From NCBI GenBank assembly GCA_024397875.1, contig CP073344.1, forward strand, positions 4,021,001 through 4,085,000: a stretch of 64,000 nucleotides of DNA, written 5' to 3'. This stretch comes from Amphritea atlantica. GTDB lineage: Bacteria > Pseudomonadota > Gammaproteobacteria > Pseudomonadales > Balneatricaceae. Made by a program: the position numbers and the translations under genes. This document shows, in pieces, positions 52,811 through 61,375 of this stretch; the first letter of the stretch is position 1, and each line of letters starts with the position of its first letter. The notes under the pieces were generated by a model, which was not told where the DNA came from, searched no databases, and worked only from the letters and a program-made list of their open reading frames with translations.

Positions 52811-54889
52811 ATGTCGATCTTTAAACGCCTCCCGCTGCGTCGCAAGCTGATGTCACTGTTAATCCTGATAAGCAGTACTGTACTGGCACTGGCCACCACC
52901 GGTTTTGCCCTGCACGACTGGTTTGATTCCAAGCTGCAGGCGACCGAGAACCTGCGCTCCCAGGCGGACATCATCAGCACCAACTCCATTGCCGCACTCA
53001 CCTTTGGCGATGCCGAGGCCGCCAGAATCACGCTGACATCACTGGATAATGTTCAGGATATAGTCCTGGCGGTACTCTATGATGCTGACGGGCAGCTATT
53101 TGCAAAATACTCACCCCATAATTATCCGTTACCCGAGCTGCCCGAAAGCAGCGAAGGACAGCTTAACAACGCCCTTTATGTGGTACGACCGGTAACAATA
53201 GATCGGGAGATCATCGGCTACACCCTGCTACTCTCCGATCTCAGCAGCCTGACAACCCGACGAGGCGACCAGATGAGTATCGCATTTGCGGTATTTCTGC
53301 TGTCCCTGATCGTTGTGCTGCTGCTATCAAGCGTTGCCCAGCGAATAGTCACCCGGCCGATTACTGAACTGGCCACGACCGTCCGTAAAATCACCCGTAC
53401 ACGAAACTACCAGCTAAGGGTTCGCAGCCGCTCTGAAGATGAGATTGGCAATCTGGCAACCGACTTCAACCAGATGATTGAACAGATTCAGGTCCGCGAC
53501 AATGAACTGGAGCAAGCCCGGCAACAACTGGAAGAGAAAGTTAAAGACCGTACCGCAGAATTACTGTTACTGACCCGGCAACTGGAACATCAGGCGTTTC
53601 ATGACAGCCTGACCGGCCTGCCCAACAGAGCCACCTTCGATAATAACCTGAACACCGCAATCAGTTATGCCCAGAGGCGCAACGAACAGCTGACGGTCAT
53701 GTTTCTTGATCTCGACCGTTTTAAGGATATCAATGACTCTCTGGGCCATGATATGGGCGATCAGCTGCTGATAGAGCTGTCATCACGCCTGCAGCACTGC
53801 CTGAGAAGCAGCGACACTCTGGCCCGGTTAGGCGGCGATGAATTTGCTATTCTGGCGATCAATACTTCACAGAACAGAGCCTCAGATATCGCCACAAAAC
53901 TAATCAGAACGATCCAGCAACCTGTTGTTATTGATGGGTTTAACCTGCAGGTGACGACCAGTATCGGTATCAGTATCTACCCGACGGATGGCACTGATGC
54001 AACCACCATTGTAAAACATGCTGATACCGCGATGTATTGCTCAAAGGCGGCCGGCAGAGACCAGTTCAGTTTCTTTGCCAAACAGATGAATATCCGCTCT
54101 GAACGCCGCATTCATCTGGCACAGAAGCTCAGACAGGCGATCGAAGAACAACGCTTCGAAGTCTATTATCAGCCAAAATGGTGTATCCGGCGCAACAAAA
54201 TTGTGGGTATGGAAGCCCTGATTCGCTGGTTCGATGCGCACGAAGGCGCGATACCACCCGATGAATTTATCCCCCTCGCCGAGGATCAGGGTCTGATTGG
54301 TCTGGTTGACCAGTGGGTCATTAAAAAAGCCTGCCAGGATATTCTGCAAGTGCGTCAGCAGTTCGGCGAACATATCCAGCTGTCTGTGAATTTCTCCCCG
54401 GCGCACTTTATTCGCCGGGATCTCTATAAACGGATAGCTGAAATTCTCTCAGAAACCGGTTTTCCGGGAACCTCACTGGAACTGGAAATAACCGAAACCT
54501 TTATGGCAACGGAAAATGAGTCACTGCTTGAGCAACTGAACCAGATTCGAGATCTGGGCGTCGAAATATCTATTGATGACTTCGGTATCGCCTATTCTTC
54601 TCTCAGCCGACTGAAACGACTGCCACTGAACACCCTTAAAATTGACCGCTCTTTTATTCGCGATATTGGCAGCGATCAGGACGACGAGGTGATCGTCAAA
54701 ACGATTATCGATATGGCCCACAACCTGAATCTGAAGGTCGTTGCAGAGGGGGTTGAAACAGCAGAACAACTGGCCTTTGTGCGACAATACAACTGTGATC
54801 AGGTACAAGGGTTCCTGTTCAGCCCGCCCATCCCCCTGCAGCAACTGATCCAGCTAATGGAGCAGCAGGAATCTCCCGTTAAGGCCTGA
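52811..54889 (+). CDS. YfiN-like CHASE8-HAMP-GGDEF-EAL protein
   Basis: The 692-aa protein has an N-terminal transmembrane helix (about residues 14-35), a periplasmic domain of the CHASE8 type (about 36-155, SQADIISTNSIAALTFGD), a second helix (about 157-178) and HAMP (about 180-232). GGDEF (LGGDEFAI) and EAL (GMEALIRW) domains follow. The phosphodiesterase loop-6 reads DDFGIAYSSL where DDFGTGYSSL is usual. P. aeruginosa YfiN has no EAL domain, so this is a fused version. AGGAGG overlaps the end of the yfiR-like gene. The periplasmic domain is the likely target of the YfiR-like partner. Confidence 0.92.
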   Translation: MSIFKRLPLRRKLMSLLILISSTVLALATTGFALHDWFDSKLQATENLRSQADIISTNSIAALTFGDAEAARITLTSLDNVQDIVLAVLYDADGQLFAKYSPHNYPLPELPESSEGQLNNALYVVRPVTIDREIIGYTLLLSDLSSLTTRRGDQMSIAFAVFLLSLIVVLLLSSVAQRIVTRPITELATTVRKITRTRNYQLRVRSRSEDEIGNLATDFNQMIEQIQVRDNELEQARQQLEEKVKDRTAELLLLTRQLEHQAFHDSLTGLPNRATFDNNLNTAISYAQRRNEQLTVMFLDLDRFKDINDSLGHDMGDQLLIELSSRLQHCLRSSDTLARLGGDEFAILAINTSQNRASDIATKLIRTIQQPVVIDGFNLQVTTSIGISIYPTDGTDATTIVKHADTAMYCSKAAGRDQFSFFAKQMNIRSERRIHLAQKLRQAIEEQRFEVYYQPKWCIRRNKIVGMEALIRWFDAHEGAIPPDEFIPLAEDQGLIGLVDQWVIKKACQDILQVRQQFGEHIQLSVNFSPAHFIRRDLYKRIAEILSETGFPGTSLELEITETFMATENESLLEQLNQIRDLGVEISIDDFGIAYSSLSRLKRLPLNTLKIDRSFIRDIGSDQDDEVIVKTIIDMAHNLNLKVVAEGVETAEQLAFVRQYNCDQVQGFLFSPPIPLQQLIQLMEQQESPVKA

Positions 54890-55063
54890 CCTTTATACCG
54901 CCAAACGGCTACAGATACGTCCCTCACTTTTCAGTCTCCGACACCCAATGTCACATGCCTTGACTTGACCGCCGTGGAATATAAAGCTGTCCATGTTCGC
55001 GTCCTCACGGCACCCGCTGAATCACCGAAAGGAATTGCTGCCTGCGGGCCAGACAGACGAGTT

Positions 55064-55138
55064 GCCATAATTGTCGAGATTGATCCCGCGACACTGTGCC
55101 GCATCACAATCTGACAAGATCTGCGCCATAATTGACAA
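55064..55138. repeat. Repeated motif, candidate upstream activator sites
   Basis: GCCATAATTGTC at 55064-55075 and GCCATAATTGACAA at 55125-55138 are near-identical and 61 bp apart. Between them TTGTCGAGATT (55071-55081) and AATCTGACAA (55108-55117) form an imperfect inverted repeat. A related GCCAATAATGACAAG lies at 59576-59590 between the sigma-54 regulator and cydD genes. They lie about 85-160 bp upstream of the sigma-54 promoter, the usual distance for activator sites. Confidence 0.5.
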
Positions 55139-55199
55139 AAGGTTATGGCAGCACATTTTAACCTGACCAACTTTGACAACGTAACGCATTGAAAAAAAA

Positions 55200-55256
55200 G
55201 AGTAATACAAGCTTAACCGACGTGGCACAGCATATGCCTAATAAAACGTATTACTC
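55200..55256. repeat. 9-bp inverted repeat bracketing the cydA promoter
   Basis: GAGTAATAC (55200-55208) and GTATTACTC (55248-55256) are perfect inverse copies 39 bp apart, placed on either side of the -24/-12 promoter. Confidence 0.8.
55223..55237 (+). promoter_or_regulatory. Sigma-54 promoter of cydABX
   Basis: TGGCACAGCATATGC matches the consensus TGGCAC-N5-TTGC with one mismatch, and has the invariant GG and GC at -24 and -12 with correct spacing. Transcription would start near 55249, leaving a 90-bp leader. A sigma-54 activator gene lies in the same locus. Confidence 0.75.
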
Positions 55257-55339
55257 ATTCAGAGTATCCTGACCCTGCACCCGACGCACGCTCTTTTCGC
55301 TTCGGCCTGGCAGCCAAATCAACCTAAGGTATTGTAACT

Positions 55340-56908
55340 ATGGTTTCTGAAACAGTTGTCGAACTATCGCGCTGGCAATTTGCGCTGACAGCGATGTATC
55401 ACTTCCTGTTCGTGCCCCTGACGCTGGGGCTTTCCTTTATGCTGGCGATCATGGAGTCGGTCTATGTCATGACCGGCAAGCAAGTCTACAGGGATATGAC
55501 CCGTTTCTGGGGCAAATTGTTTGGCATCAACTTTGCGCTGGGCGTTACCACCGGACTGACCATGGAGTTTCAGTTCGGTACTAACTGGGCCTATTACTCA
55601 CACTATGTCGGCGATATCTTCGGCGCCCCGCTGGCTATTGAAGGGCTGATGGCATTCTTCCTCGAATCAACTTTTGTTGGCTTGTTCTTCTTTGGCTGGG
55701 AACGGCTGTCAAAAGTTCAGCACCTGGCGGTCACCTGGCTGGTCGCCATCGGCTCCAACTTCTCAGCACTGTGGATTCTGATCGCCAATGGCTGGATGCA
55801 GAACCCGGTTGGCGCTTACTTTAATTTCGAGACCATGCGCATGGAGATGAACAGCTTTGCCGATGTCATCTTTAACCCGGTTGCCCAGGTTAAGTTTGTC
55901 CACACCGTTTCCGCAGGCTACGTCACCGGCGCCATGTTCGTGCTCTCTATCAGCGCCTTCTATCTGTTGCGTAACCGGGATGTCGGCTTCGCCCGTCGCT
56001 CCTTTGCGATAGCTTCAGCGTTCGGCCTGGCATCGATCCTTTCGGTAATTTTGCTGGGCGATGAAAGTGGCTATGAGATTGGCGAGGTGCAGAAGGTCAA
56101 GCTGGCCGCCATTGAAGCGGAATGGGATACCCATCCGGCTCCGGCCCCCTTTACTCTGGTGGGCCTGCCGAATCAGGAACAGCAGACCACGGACTACGCC
56201 GTGCGAATTCCCTGGCTACTGGGCCTGATCGCCACCCGTTCAATCGATGAGGAGATAACCGGTATTAAGGATCACATTAGCGCCAATGAGGTGCGCATCC
56301 GCGGGGGTATGCAGGCCTATGATCTGCTGCAGAAACTGCGCAACGGCGAGGATACGCCAGCCAACCGGGAAGCCTTCAACGCCGTCAGCGATGATCTGGG
56401 CTACGGCCTGCTGCTGAAACGCTTTACCCCGAATGTCAGCGATGCCACCGAAGCACAGATCAAAATGGCGGCACTGGATTCCATTCCGAAGGTCGCGCCG
56501 ATGTTCTGGTCCTTCCGCATTATGGTGGCAACCGGCGTGATAATGTTGTTTACCTTTGCCGCCGCGTTCTATTACACCGCCCGGCGCCGCGAATACAAAA
56601 CCCGCTGGCTGCTTAAACTGGCAGTACTCTGCCTGCCGCTGCCATGGATTGCGGTAGAAACCGGCTGGTTTATTGCAGAATTTGGCCGACAGCCATGGGC
56701 CATCGGTGAGATTCTGCCGACCTATGTTGCCACCTCAACCCTCAGTGAAACCGATCTGTGGATGAGTATCGGCGGCTTTGCTGCCCTCTATAGCCTGTTC
56801 CTCTGTATCGAGGTTTTCCTGATGGTCAAATATGTACGCAAGGGGCCCAGCGCCCTGGAAACCGGCCGTTATCACTACGAAGATTCTGGAGTAACTCAGC
56901 ATGTTTGA
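55340..56908 (+). CDS. cydA: Cytochrome bd ubiquinol oxidase subunit I
   Basis: CydA oxidises ubiquinol and reduces O2 without proton pumping, and supports growth at low O2. The 522-aa membrane protein has heme ligands His21, Met395 (b558) and His188 (the position of E. coli His186), and the [12 protein letters not shown] motif near the C-terminus. The long periplasmic Q-loop (about residues 250-385, with [12 protein letters not shown]) is of the E. coli-type long form. A weak AAGGT precedes the ATG. It overlaps cydB by 8 bp. Confidence 0.97.
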   Translation: MVSETVVELSRWQFALTAMYHFLFVPLTLGLSFMLAIMESVYVMTGKQVYRDMTRFWGKLFGINFALGVTTGLTMEFQFGTNWAYYSHYVGDIFGAPLAIEGLMAFFLESTFVGLFFFGWERLSKVQHLAVTWLVAIGSNFSALWILIANGWMQNPVGAYFNFETMRMEMNSFADVIFNPVAQVKFVHTVSAGYVTGAMFVLSISAFYLLRNRDVGFARRSFAIASAFGLASILSVILLGDESGYEIGEVQKVKLAAIEAEWDTHPAPAPFTLVGLPNQEQQTTDYAVRIPWLLGLIATRSIDEEITGIKDHISANEVRIRGGMQAYDLLQKLRNGEDTPANREAFNAVSDDLGYGLLLKRFTPNVSDATEAQIKMAALDSIPKVAPMFWSFRIMVATGVIMLFTFAAAFYYTARRREYKTRWLLKLAVLCLPLPWIAVETGWFIAEFGRQPWAIGEILPTYVATSTLSETDLWMSIGGFAALYSLFLCIEVFLMVKYVRKGPSALETGRYHYEDSGVTQHV

Positions 56909-58037
56909 TTATGAAACTCTGCGCCTGCTCTGGTGGCTGCTGGTAGGCGTTCTGCTGATCGGATTCGCCATCACCGACGGCTTTGACCTCGGGGTAGCGA
57001 TGCTCCTCCCCCTGCTGGGAAAAACCGATACCGAACGCCGGGTGATGATCAATACCATCGGACCTCACTGGGATGGTAATCAGGTCTGGCTGATCACCGC
57101 CGGCGGTGCCATTTTCGCCGCCTGGCCACTGGTGTATGCCACCGCCTTCTCAGGTTTTTACTGGGCGATGCTACTGGTACTGTTTGCCCTGTTCTTCCGC
57201 CCTATTGGCTTTGAATACCGTAGCAAGATGCCCGGCCGCCGCTGGCGCAATAACTGGGATCTGGGACTCTGCCTGGGGTCATTTGTGCCTGCACTGGTGT
57301 TTGGTGTCGCATTCGGCAATCTGTTCCTCGGCGTACCCTTCAGTTTTGATGAACTCACCCGTTCGACCTATACCGGCTCGTTCTGGGCACTGCTTAACCC
57401 GTTCGCCATTGTCACTGGGCTGATCAGTGTGCTGATGATGGTACTGCAAGGGGCCGTGTGGTTACAGATGCGGGCAGGCGGAGCCATTCAGCAACGCAGT
57501 CGCAATACGGCCGGCATTACCGGTCTGCTGCTCAGTGCATTGCTGATCATTGCAGGCCTGTGGCTCTACACCAGCATTCCCGGTTATAGCATCAGCAGTT
57601 CCGTGATTGCCGATGCCGGCTCCAACCCACTGAGCAAAACCGTGATTCAGAGTGCAAACTGGTTTGGTAATTTTGCCCTCTATCCGCAACTATGGCTGCT
57701 GCCGCTGGCCGCCGTCGTTTTCCCCCTGCTAACCAGCCTGCTCGCCTGGGCCGGTCGCTATGGACTGGCGTTTTTAACCAGCAGTCTGGGTATCAGCAGC
57801 ATTATTCTGCTGGCCGGTGTCACGCTGTTCCCGTTCGTGATGCCATCCTCGACCGATATGTCCAGCAGCCTGACCCTGTGGGATGCCACCTCCAGCAAAC
57901 TGACACTGGAGATTATGCTGTGGGTTGCGATGGTTTTCGTACCGATCATTCTGCTCTACACCACCTGGTGTTACGTCAAGATGTGGCGCCGCATTGAGCC
58001 TGATTTTATCGAGCAGAACAATGTTTCTAACTATTAA
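56901..58037 (+). CDS. cydB: Cytochrome bd ubiquinol oxidase subunit II
   Basis: CydB is the structural partner of CydA. The 378-aa protein has about eight to nine helices and opens with [29 protein letters not shown], of which [14 protein letters not shown] is the family signature. [17 protein letters not shown] follows. The start overlaps the end of cydA by 8 bp, so the two are translated together. The length matches E. coli CydB. Confidence 0.97.
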   Translation: MFDYETLRLLWWLLVGVLLIGFAITDGFDLGVAMLLPLLGKTDTERRVMINTIGPHWDGNQVWLITAGGAIFAAWPLVYATAFSGFYWAMLLVLFALFFRPIGFEYRSKMPGRRWRNNWDLGLCLGSFVPALVFGVAFGNLFLGVPFSFDELTRSTYTGSFWALLNPFAIVTGLISVLMMVLQGAVWLQMRAGGAIQQRSRNTAGITGLLLSALLIIAGLWLYTSIPGYSISSSVIADAGSNPLSKTVIQSANWFGNFALYPQLWLLPLAAVVFPLLTSLLAWAGRYGLAFLTSSLGISSIILLAGVTLFPFVMPSSTDMSSSLTLWDATSSKLTLEIMLWVAMVFVPIILLYTTWCYVKMWRRIEPDFIEQNNVSNY

Positions 58038-58093
58038 CCGCTTTAGAAGGCAACACTTAAGCGCCCCGCGCTTACGTAACTAAGGAGAATTGT

Positions 58094-58192
58094 ATGTGGT
58101 ATTTCGCCTGGATACTCGGCGTTCTTCTGGCCTGCAGCTTCGGCATTATCAATGCCATGTGGCTGGAAAACCAGATGGACGACTCTGAATAA
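58094..58192 (+). CDS. cydX: Cytochrome bd small subunit CydX
   Basis: This 32-codon gene encodes MWYFAWILGVLLACSFGIIN followed by a short acidic tail. The single helix, the MWYFAWILG start and the -NAMWLE- region are the CydX signature. CydX stabilises the hemes of cytochrome bd. TAAGGAG lies 7 bp before the ATG. It follows cydB by 56 bp and is on the same transcript. Confidence 0.95.
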   Translation: MWYFAWILGVLLACSFGIINAMWLENQMDDSE

Positions 58193-58221
58193 AGAAACAA
58201 CAGGGCGGGAAAAGCCGGGAA

Positions 58222-59538
58222 TCACGGCTCCAGCTTGCGGTACAGGGTACGCAGGCTGCAACCGGCAATCTCAGCAACCCGCCCCTTATCAGCATAGGTC
58301 TGCATCAGCGTCTGCAGATACCGCTGTTCAACCTCATCCAGACTCAGTTCCTGTTCCGCCAGCTGCAGCAGGCCCTCTTTTTTCTGACCAGCCGCTGCAG
58401 AAACCGGGATCAGGTTCAGGCTGCGCCGAATGACATCCACGCCGATCAGGTCACTATGACGCAAGACTGCGGCCCGCTCGAGTATATTTTTCAGCTCCCG
58501 TATATTGCCCTTAAACGACTGCTGAGCCAGCAACTGCAACGCTTCATCGGTCAGTTTCAGGGGCGCCTTATCCTCAATCCGCAGCAGCATACTCTCCACC
58601 AGCAACGGCAGGTCCTGACGCCGTTCCGACAGCGAGGGCAGACGGATAGGAAAAGTGCTGATGCGGTGGAAAAGATCATCCCTGAACTCCCCCAGCTCAA
58701 CCATCGCCGGCAGATCTTTATGGGTGGCGCAGATAAGCCGGAAGTCAGCCGCAATCGTTTTACTGTCGCCCACCGGACGGAAGGTTTTGGTTTCAATCAG
58801 TCGCAACAACTTGACCTGCAGATGCAGTGGTACATCACCCACCTCATCGAGAAACAGGGTCCCGCCGTGGGCCGACTGAACCAGGCCGGTACGGGAACTG
58901 ATCGCACCGGTAAAAGCGCCTTTCATATGGCCAAACAGTTCACTTTCAAACAGGCTGTCCGTCAGACCGGAGCACTCAACTGTGACGAAAGGCTTACTGG
59001 CCCGGGAACTGGAGGCGTGCAGGGCCTGAGCGGCCAGCTCTTTACCCGCTCCGGAAGGCCCCATCAGCAAGACATTGATATCGGTTTTGCCCGCCCGCTG
59101 AATCAGATCGACCAACTCATTGAAGGCCCCGCTGCGACCAATCATCTTATTGGCGATCGGTTCTGCGCTGACTTCACGAATCGGATTCATCACCTCGATA
59201 AAGTAGGCGCGTTCCTCATCGTCGCTGATCGGAATGGTATCGATACCCACATGTTCTTTGCCCTGCGGGGTATTATGAATATGCAGTACGCTGGCCCGGT
59301 GACCGCTGTCACGGGCTTCCTGCATGGGGCAGGTTTCCCCTTCAAGATCGCAGGGCTGCTGATAACCATGGGAAAGAAAAAAACATTTCGCCGAGCTGCG
59401 ACCGTTAAGGCCACCAAAACGGAAGTCGTAACTGCTGTTGGTGGCAACGACGTTATATTCGGCATCAATCAATACGGCGGGATTATGATAACTATCCAGA
59501 ACATTGCGCATCGTTCTCAACCAGCTTATTTTGGTCAT
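58222..59538 (-). CDS. Sigma-54-dependent transcriptional activator with Cys-containing PAS domain
   Basis: The 438-aa protein has an N-terminal PAS-like domain (about residues 10-125), an AAA+ sigma-54 interaction domain (about 133-365) and a Fis-type helix-turn-helix at the C-terminus ([18 protein letters not shown]). Walker A GPSGAGKE (160-167) and the sigma-54 contact loop GAFTGA (207-212) are intact. The PAS domain carries Cys52, His57, Cys63 and Cys70, a CFFLSHG...PC...CP pattern that may hold a metal, Fe-S or redox switch. It lies between cydABX and cydDC and faces away from cydD. With a sigma-54 promoter before cydA, it is the probable activator of cytochrome bd. Confidence 0.9.
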   Translation of the reverse strand: MTKISWLRTMRNVLDSYHNPAVLIDAEYNVVATNSSYDFRFGGLNGRSSAKCFFLSHGYQQPCDLEGETCPMQEARDSGHRASVLHIHNTPQGKEHVGIDTIPISDDEERAYFIEVMNPIREVSAEPIANKMIGRSGAFNELVDLIQRAGKTDINVLLMGPSGAGKELAAQALHASSSRASKPFVTVECSGLTDSLFESELFGHMKGAFTGAISSRTGLVQSAHGGTLFLDEVGDVPLHLQVKLLRLIETKTFRPVGDSKTIAADFRLICATHKDLPAMVELGEFRDDLFHRISTFPIRLPSLSERRQDLPLLVESMLLRIEDKAPLKLTDEALQLLAQQSFKGNIRELKNILERAAVLRHSDLIGVDVIRRSLNLIPVSAAAGQKKEGLLQLAEQELSLDEVEQRYLQTLMQTYADKGRVAEIAGCSLRTLYRKLEP

Positions 59539-59635
59539 AGCTCAGACTCTATTCCGTCAGTTATGGCTCGATTATGCCAATAATGACAAGCCCCATGACA
59601 CATTACCAGTTCATTACAGACAGAGGCCATCATTG

Positions 59636-61375
59636 ATGAGCCAGATCAATATTGCAGCACTGCAACACTGTGCCAACGGCCAGCAACTGCTGCGCCAGGC
59701 GGGGAAAATAAGCCGCCGCGAGAATCACTGGCTGACCCTGGCCGGTATTCTGCAGACCGCGTCCACCATCGCCATCACCGGACTGATCGCTCTGCTGATC
59801 AACAATGCCGTCTATGAGGAGTCCGAAACAACCACCCTGCTGTGGCAACAACCCTCATGGTGGGGCTTACTGGCCGCCTTGCTGGTAGTACGCGCCCTGC
59901 TGCCGCTGTGGCAGACCCGCCTGGCTGACCGCGCCAGCATCAGAGTCCGTAATCAGTTGCGGGCTATCGTGCTTGAGCACTGTGCCACGCTGCAGCTCAG
60001 CTTAGAGCAGCAGTTCAGTCACGCAGAACTGAGCAACCTGTTAAGCGGAGAACTCGACAGCACCCGGGACTACTTCGCCGAGTTCTTACCCCAACAACGC
60101 CTGGCCATGCTGGCCCCGATGATGATCATCGTTGCCTGCCTGTGGAGTGGCTGGCTGGTTCCCCTGCTACTGGCGCTAACAGCCCCACTGGTTCCCCTGT
60201 TTATGATTATCGTCGGGCACAAGGCAGCCGCCGCCAGTCAACGCAACCTGACCGAGCTGACGCGGCTGGGCAACCTGCTGTCTGACCGGATCAAAGGAAT
60301 CTCTGCGCTGCAACTGGCGGACAGCTGTGCCGCTGAACAACACACGCTGTTCCGCCAGTCGGAACAGTTTCGCCACTCCACCATGCAGGTATTGCGACTG
60401 GCGTTCCTGTCCGGAACCCTGCTGGAGTTTTTCAGTGCCATCAGTATCGCCATGGTGGCGGTATATCTGGGTCTGCACTATCTCGACAAATATCAACTGG
60501 GGATGTGGCAGGACCCGCTCACCCTGAGCCACGGCATCTTCCTGTTGATGCTGGCACCCGAGTTCTATCTGCCGTTACGCCGCCTGGGAGCGCTCTATCA
60601 TGCCCGCGCCGATGCCAGCAGTGTTGCCGATCACCTGCTCAGACTGATACAGCTGAAACCGCCCTCTGTGCCAGCCGACACGGAGCAGTCGCGGCTACCA
60701 GAGAACACGGTGATTGAACAGATATCATTGCAGCAGCTGCACACCGGCTATGGTGAAACAGCGATCGGCAACCCCCATACGTTCACCCTGAAACGGGGCC
60801 AGACGGTGCTTCTAAAAGGCCCCTCCGGCGCAGGAAAAAGCACGCTGCTGGACACCCTGGCGGGACTGCAACCCGCCCTGAGTGGCGAAATATACCTTAA
60901 CGGCAGCCGTGCCTGCGTCTATCACAACCGCAGCTGGCAGCATCGAATCGGCTATATGACTCAACAGCCGGAACTGCTGTTTGACAGCCTGCGCAATAAT
61001 CTCTGTCTGGGACGTACGTTCACTGATACAGAGCTGTTTACCGCCCTGCAGCAAGCCCGTGCCGATACGCTGGTCGAGGAGCTACCCGGACAACTCGATT
61101 ACCGGATCAGCGACTCCGGCGGGTTCCTCTCCGGGGGACAGGCACAGCGCATCGCCCTGGCCCGGGTGTTCCTGCACCGACCGGCGCTACTACTGCTTGA
61201 TGAGCCCACCGCCAACCTCGATCAGGAAACCGCGAAGCAGTTTATGGAGAGCCTGAAACGGTTCACCGCGACGGGAGGCATCGTGCTGATCAGCAGCCAC
61301 CGGGATGCCGAAGATCAGTTTGATCAGGTTATCGCCCTCGAAGCCTTGCCGGCCGGGGAGATTGATCATGCCTGA
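59636..61375 (+). CDS. cydD: Thiol exporter ABC subunit CydD
   Basis: CydDC exports cysteine and glutathione to the periplasm and is needed for cytochrome bd assembly. The 579-aa fused membrane/ATPase protein has six helices (about residues 25-330), Walker A GPSGAGKS, signature LSGGQAQRIALAR and Walker B LLLDEPTANLD. The frame is open back to 59504, but an AGAGG site and the family start MSQINIAAL support ATG at 59636. The stop overlaps cydC by 8 bp. Confidence 0.93.
   Translation: MSQINIAALQHCANGQQLLRQAGKISRRENHWLTLAGILQTASTIAITGLIALLINNAVYEESETTTLLWQQPSWWGLLAALLVVRALLPLWQTRLADRASIRVRNQLRAIVLEHCATLQLSLEQQFSHAELSNLLSGELDSTRDYFAEFLPQQRLAMLAPMMIIVACLWSGWLVPLLLALTAPLVPLFMIIVGHKAAAASQRNLTELTRLGNLLSDRIKGISALQLADSCAAEQHTLFRQSEQFRHSTMQVLRLAFLSGTLLEFFSAISIAMVAVYLGLHYLDKYQLGMWQDPLTLSHGIFLLMLAPEFYLPLRRLGALYHARADASSVADHLLRLIQLKPPSVPADTEQSRLPENTVIEQISLQQLHTGYGETAIGNPHTFTLKRGQTVLLKGPSGAGKSTLLDTLAGLQPALSGEIYLNGSRACVYHNRSWQHRIGYMTQQPELLFDSLRNNLCLGRTFTDTELFTALQQARADTLVEELPGQLDYRISDSGGFLSGGQAQRIALARVFLHRPALLLLDEPTANLDQETAKQFMESLKRFTATGGIVLISSHRDAEDQFDQVIALEALPAGEIDHA

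Larger units (their letters stand above)
54890..55339. other. cydA upstream regulatory region
   Basis: These 450 bp precede cydA. They hold a sigma-54 promoter, a long inverted repeat around it, and repeated GCCATAATTGACAA motifs, listed separately. An 80-codon frame on the opposite strand has no coding signs. Confidence 0.7.

Noticed and set aside
59563..59577. Second sigma-54 promoter before cydD (TGGCTCGATTATGC)
   Set aside because: The GG-to-GC spacing is one base short of the fixed 10 bp and the -24 element is weak.
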